From NCBI GenBank assembly GCA_963800975.1, contig CAWDDB010000014.1, positions 124,001 to 188,000 on the forward strand: 64,000 nt of DNA, given 5' to 3'. The stretch's first letter is position 1. Every line of letters starts with the position of its first letter. Under the pieces are notes generated by a model that worked only from the letters and a program-made list of their open reading frames with translations, was not told the origin of the DNA and made no database searches. A program made the translations under genes and the position numbers. This document shows positions 61,170 through 64,000 of the stretch, in pieces. The stretch comes from JALYGY01 sp963800975 (lineage in GTDB: Bacteria; Actinomycetota; Rubrobacteria; Rubrobacterales; Rubrobacteraceae).

Positions 61170-61508
61170 GTGGCGGCTTATCCCTACTGGAAGGTTTTGC
61201 AGCAAATATCGCAAGTCGGTTGCAACTGTCGGGACGCGTTTGCTCATGCGCTCGAAGCCGCGCCGGGGGACTTTAGCCTCGCGAAGATCGCCTGCCACGT
61301 CGGGCTGCCGCGCTCTACCGACCACCGCATCATCACCGCCCTGCAGGCAGAGTCTCTGGTAGCGCCTGCCTCACCTGGTGATGGATACAGACCGGGGCCA
61401 GAGCTCGCGCGGTTCGCCGGACAGGAAGATCGCCTCTCCGAGATGCTGCTCAGCACCTGCGCCGAGGTGAGCGCGACGCTCGACTCCAACGGTCACCCGA
61501 GTTCCTGA
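61170..61508 (+). pseudogene. Truncated IclR-type regulator (DNA-binding half only)
   Basis: The frame contains an IclR winged helix-turn-helix: FSLAKIACHVGLPRSTDHRIITALQAESLVAPA followed by GYRPGPELARFA, but stops after 112 residues, where IclR proteins normally continue with about 170 residues of effector domain. Sequence past the last motif drifts and ends in TGA. It is divergent from the sugar porter, where a regulator would be expected, and no intact one is seen. A small DNA-binding protein is less likely than a remnant. Confidence 0.6.
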
Positions 61509-61547
61509 GCCAGACAACACCCCGCGCGAAGGGCAGAAGGTAGGCGG

Positions 61548-61561
61548 TTCGGGCGCCCGAA
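61548..61561. repeat. 14-bp palindrome in the gap after the IclR remnant
   Basis: TTCGGGCGCCCGAA is perfectly self-complementary, flanked by GGCGG and TCCCGCC. In this 217-base gap nothing else is seen apart from GTGCTTAAAGCAC (61678-61690), a second small palindrome before the next gene. Either may be an operator or a terminator stem. Confidence 0.35.
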
Positions 61562-61725
61562 TCCCGCCCTGGTCGGCACCAAATCGGGGCCGTCTCGCAA
61601 CAGTTTGGTAACACGTCCCAAAAGCGGATCCCAACCCCTTGCATGCCAAGAAAGAGGTGTTAGATTGGATGATGTAGGTGCTTAAAGCACATAGAAACAA
61701 TTATCAGGATTCGAAGGGAGGTGTG

Positions 61726-62853
61726 ATGGCAGTTTCGGACACGCTGGCCGTTGCGAGGCAGAGAGGCTTGGCCCTGATCCGGGCCAACACGGAGCGGTCG
61801 CTGGGTCGGCTGCGTGTCGGCCTGTGGCCCATAGTCCAGACCGCCATCGCGGCAGCCCTGGCCTGGTCCGCGGCCACGCTGGTGCTCGGACACGAGCGTC
61901 CTTTCGTGGCGGCCATCGCGGCCATCATCTCGGTCGGTGCGGTTGCCGGGCAGACGCTGAGGCGAGCCGGGGAGTGGATCCTCGGGGTCGCCGTCGGCCT
62001 GGCGGTCGCCGACCTCATCATGTTCGCGATAGGAACGGGGCCGGTTCAGACCGGCCTAATTGTGGGGCTGGCGATGCTGGCGGCGCTCCTGATCCGGAGC
62101 GGAATCATGTTCGTGACCGAAGCTGGCGTATCGGCCTTGCTCGTGTCGGGCCTCGACCCGACGACTTACGGGATCTCGCCGGACAGGCTCCTGGAGGCGC
62201 TCGTGGGTGGGGCCGCCGCCCTGGCGGTAAGCGCGGCTTTGCCAAGCAATCCCAGCCTGCGCGCCAGGCAGGCGGCGCGTCCAGCCCTCGAGGACCTGGC
62301 TACCGCCCTGCGGGACTCGGCGGCGGCCCTGATAGGCGGGGACCTGGACCTGGCGCAGCAGGCCCTGTCCGAGGCACGCCGAATAGACGGTGGCGTGGCC
62401 CGGTTACGCGAGGAGCTCGACGGCGGGTACCAGATCGCGCGCTTCGCCCCGCCGCGCAGGCGGCACCTGGGCAACCTCGGCTACTACGCGGTCGCGGTGG
62501 ACCAGCTCGACCTCGCCACGCGCGACACACGCGTGCTGGCCCGGGCCGCCGTGACGCTGATCCGGGAGAGGGGCGCCGCCCCCGGGTCTCTCTCGGAGGC
62601 TATTCTGGGGCTCGCCCTCGCGGTAGAGGCACTGGCCACCAATCTGGAGAGCCCAGATCACGCCTTCGACGATGCCAGGCGCTTCGCGCTCGAGGCGGCG
62701 AGGGAAGCGACGTCGGTGCTCGAAGAAAACCACGATCTGGAGACCAGCGCGCTCGTGGCGCAGATCCGGTCGACGGCAATCGACCTTCTGCAGGCCACCG
62801 GCGTGGACTCGTCCGAAGCCATCGAGTCGCTTCGCGAAGCCCCGCGTTCCTGA
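61726..62853 (+). CDS. FUSC-family/aromatic-acid-exporter-like membrane protein
   Basis: A 375-aa protein with an N-terminal half of six hydrophobic helices (LWPIVQTAIAAALAWSAATLVLG; FVAAIAAIISVGAVAGQTLRRAGE; the latter with the G-x-T-xxR-xxE signature of this fold) and a C-terminal helical cytoplasmic domain. FUSC/ArAE proteins are linked to export of aromatic acids. ATG 61726 has GGGAGG just ahead. It appears monocistronic. Confidence 0.85.
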   Translation: MAVSDTLAVARQRGLALIRANTERSLGRLRVGLWPIVQTAIAAALAWSAATLVLGHERPFVAAIAAIISVGAVAGQTLRRAGEWILGVAVGLAVADLIMFAIGTGPVQTGLIVGLAMLAALLIRSGIMFVTEAGVSALLVSGLDPTTYGISPDRLLEALVGGAAALAVSAALPSNPSLRARQAARPALEDLATALRDSAAALIGGDLDLAQQALSEARRIDGGVARLREELDGGYQIARFAPPRRRHLGNLGYYAVAVDQLDLATRDTRVLARAAVTLIRERGAAPGSLSEAILGLALAVEALATNLESPDHAFDDARRFALEAAREATSVLEENHDLETSALVAQIRSTAIDLLQATGVDSSEAIESLREAPRS

Positions 62854-62918
62854 CCGGCTTTTCCTGGGATCGGCGCGGATTCGGGAGTCCAGGCTAGCCG
62901 CTGGCCCGTGGGCTGTGA

Positions 62919-63881
62919 TTAGCCAGAGAGCCGGTCGCGGTCGTGTGACGTGGAAAAGTCGATAACAGGACCCCTGGGCACGATGCGGGTCGGGTTGATG
63001 CTCTCGTGGCTGCGGTAGTAGTGCTCTTTTATGTGGTCCAGGTCCACGGTCTCGGCGACGCCAGGGTACTGGTATAGGTCCCTCACGTATCCCCAGAGGT
63101 TCGGGTAGTCCACGATGCGCCTGAGGTTGCACTTGAAGTGGTAGTGGTAGACGGGGTCGAAACGGACCAGCGTCGTGAAGAAAGCCCAGTCGGCCTCGGT
63201 GACGCGGTCCCCACACAGGTAGCGTCGCTCTGAGAGCACACCTTCGAAGCGGTCAAGCGCGTGGAACAGTTCGGTGACGGCCTCTTCGTATGCGGGCTGT
63301 CTGCGGGCGAACCCCGTACGGTAGACGCCGTTGTTCACGGGCTCGTAGAGCGCGTCGAGCGCGTCCTCGATCTCGTCGCGCAGGTCCCCCGGGTAGAAGT
63401 CTCTGTCCGTGGTGGCGAGGTCCTCGAATTCGGCGTCGAGCATCTTCATGATCTCGCGCGACTCGTTGTTGACGATCGTCTGCTCTTCCTTGTCCCAGAG
63501 AACCGGGGTGGTCACCCTCCCCGTGTATCCGGGGTCGGCCATGGTATAGACGTCGCGGAGGTATACCGCGCCGTGCAGGGGATCCGGGAACGGGCCGTCT
63601 CCGTCCGAGAACATCCAGCCGGCTTCCCCCATGAAAGGCTCCACGCTGGATAGCGAGATAACGTCCTCCAGGCCCTTGAGCCTGCGCAGGATCGCCGTAC
63701 GGTGTGCCCAGGGGCACGCTAATGAGACGTATAGGTGGTAGCGGCCCGCCTCGGCTGGGAAACCGCTCGACCCGTCCGCGGTGATTCCGTCCCTTTTGGT
63801 CGTGGTGGAACGCACGAAGCGGCCGTCGCGATCCAGCGGAATCTTGCTTGTCTGCCACTCGCCCTCGACGAGCATGCCCAC
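62919..63881 (-). CDS. Glutathionyl-hydroquinone reductase-like protein (ECM4/YqjG family)
   Basis: A 320-aa Xi-class glutathione-transferase-type protein. The catalytic Cys is in SLACPWAHRTAILRRLKGLED, followed by the TTPVLWDKEEQTIVNNESREIM cis-Pro region and the helical domain with YLCGDRVTEADWAFFTTLVRFDPVY. It would reductively remove thiols from quinone conjugates; which low-molecular-weight thiol serves in this organism is unknown. GTG 63881 is used; ATG at 63875 is possible. Confidence 0.9.
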   Translation of the reverse strand: MGMLVEGEWQTSKIPLDRDGRFVRSTTTKRDGITADGSSGFPAEAGRYHLYVSLACPWAHRTAILRRLKGLEDVISLSSVEPFMGEAGWMFSDGDGPFPDPLHGAVYLRDVYTMADPGYTGRVTTPVLWDKEEQTIVNNESREIMKMLDAEFEDLATTDRDFYPGDLRDEIEDALDALYEPVNNGVYRTGFARRQPAYEEAVTELFHALDRFEGVLSERRYLCGDRVTEADWAFFTTLVRFDPVYHYHFKCNLRRIVDYPNLWGYVRDLYQYPGVAETVDLDHIKEHYYRSHESINPTRIVPRGPVIDFSTSHDRDRLSG

Positions 63882-63955
63882 TGTGCCCCCTTGATGAGTA
63901 GGTTCCGGGTATCAGGCTGCAGGTGTAAGGGTTTAGCGCCGCGCGGAGGCGGGTC

Positions 63956-64000
63956 GTGACCACGCCCGCACCCAACGTCTTTCGAGCCAGGGAAAACCGA
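63956..64000 (+). CDS. Possible start of a gene running off the right edge
   Basis: GTG 63956 preceded by GGAGG at about six bases opens a frame that stays open for the last 15 codons. Too short to identify; the call rests on the ribosome-binding site and the divergent position relative to the reductase gene. Confidence 0.35.
   Translation, partial: MTTPAPNVFRARENR

Noticed and set aside
61548..61580. tRNA-like 3' end (CCGAATCCCGCC then GGTCGGCACC) that might be an attachment-site remnant
   Set aside because: No 5' acceptor, D arm or anticodon arm can be found upstream, and the T stem does not pair properly next to GGTCGGC. No integrase or mobile gene is near.

Overview
The window is high-GC bacterial chromosomal DNA with dense, mostly minus-strand operons and many GTG/TTG starts. 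Gene content (menaquinone genes, WhiA/YvcK, a decaprenyl-phosphate phosphoribosyltransferase homologue, an archaeal-type topoisomerase I, an XPB/Bax1 pair, selenocysteine genes) suggests a deep-branching actinobacterium, most likely Rubrobacter or a close relative. The taxonomic call is inference; no 16S gene is present. I see no prophage, insertion sequence or CRISPR array.

Layout. 1-3942 (minus): topA, a class-C26 amidase, tmk and the 5' part of holB. 4113-7524: a UbiA-type prenyltransferase with a flippase-like membrane protein (minus), divergent from menA plus an SRPBCC lipid-binding-type gene (plus). 7558-20615 (minus): a supra-operon running sirC, hemA, hemC, a dimethylarginine-hydrolase homologue, cobA-hemD, hemB, hemL, a small gene, menG, a polyprenyl diphosphate synthase, an amidohydrolase, a TPR membrane protein, tatA and tatC. 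It joins tetrapyrrole synthesis, menaquinone synthesis and Tat export, the parts needed to build an exported respiratory chain. 20683-28007 (minus): moaC, a nuclease/phosphatase-family protein, a methyltransferase, tRNA-Sec, ggt, selB and selA.

28148-33446 holds small unknown genes, a DUF2342 zincin, a second TatA/B with an apparently leaderless promoter, a YhaM-like HD exonuclease and a large Tat-exported protein of unknown function. 33666-38088 is a complete CUT1 sugar ABC transporter, followed by a GH3 hexosaminidase. 39441-42515 (plus) is the XPB helicase/Bax1 nuclease pair with a membrane protein. 42487-45697 has small genes, ahcY, a frameshifted glycerophosphodiester phosphodiesterase and tRNA-Leu(GAG). 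45893-49243 is the glycolytic operon gap-pgk-tpiA-secG. 49342-61071 (minus) runs MFS sugar porter, beta-phosphoglucomutase-like HAD, ROK glucokinase, otsB, GH65 phosphorylase, a divergent zwf, a cyclase, KDPG aldolase, yvcK and whiA: an alpha-glucoside/trehalose module feeding glucose 6-phosphate and its oxidation. The right end has a truncated IclR regulator, an FUSC-type membrane protein and a glutathionyl-hydroquinone-reductase-like protein.

The most unexpected signal is that several core genes (tmk, hemB, yhaM, pgk, whiA) align with their families only if translation begins at AUC, AUU or CUG; in four of the five a Shine-Dalgarno sequence sits at the right distance from that codon. Other points for follow-up are a tRNA-Sec with a 12-position rather than 13-position acceptor/T branch, a zwf product with Trp at the conserved active-site Lys, and the dimethylarginine hydrolase inside the heme operon.
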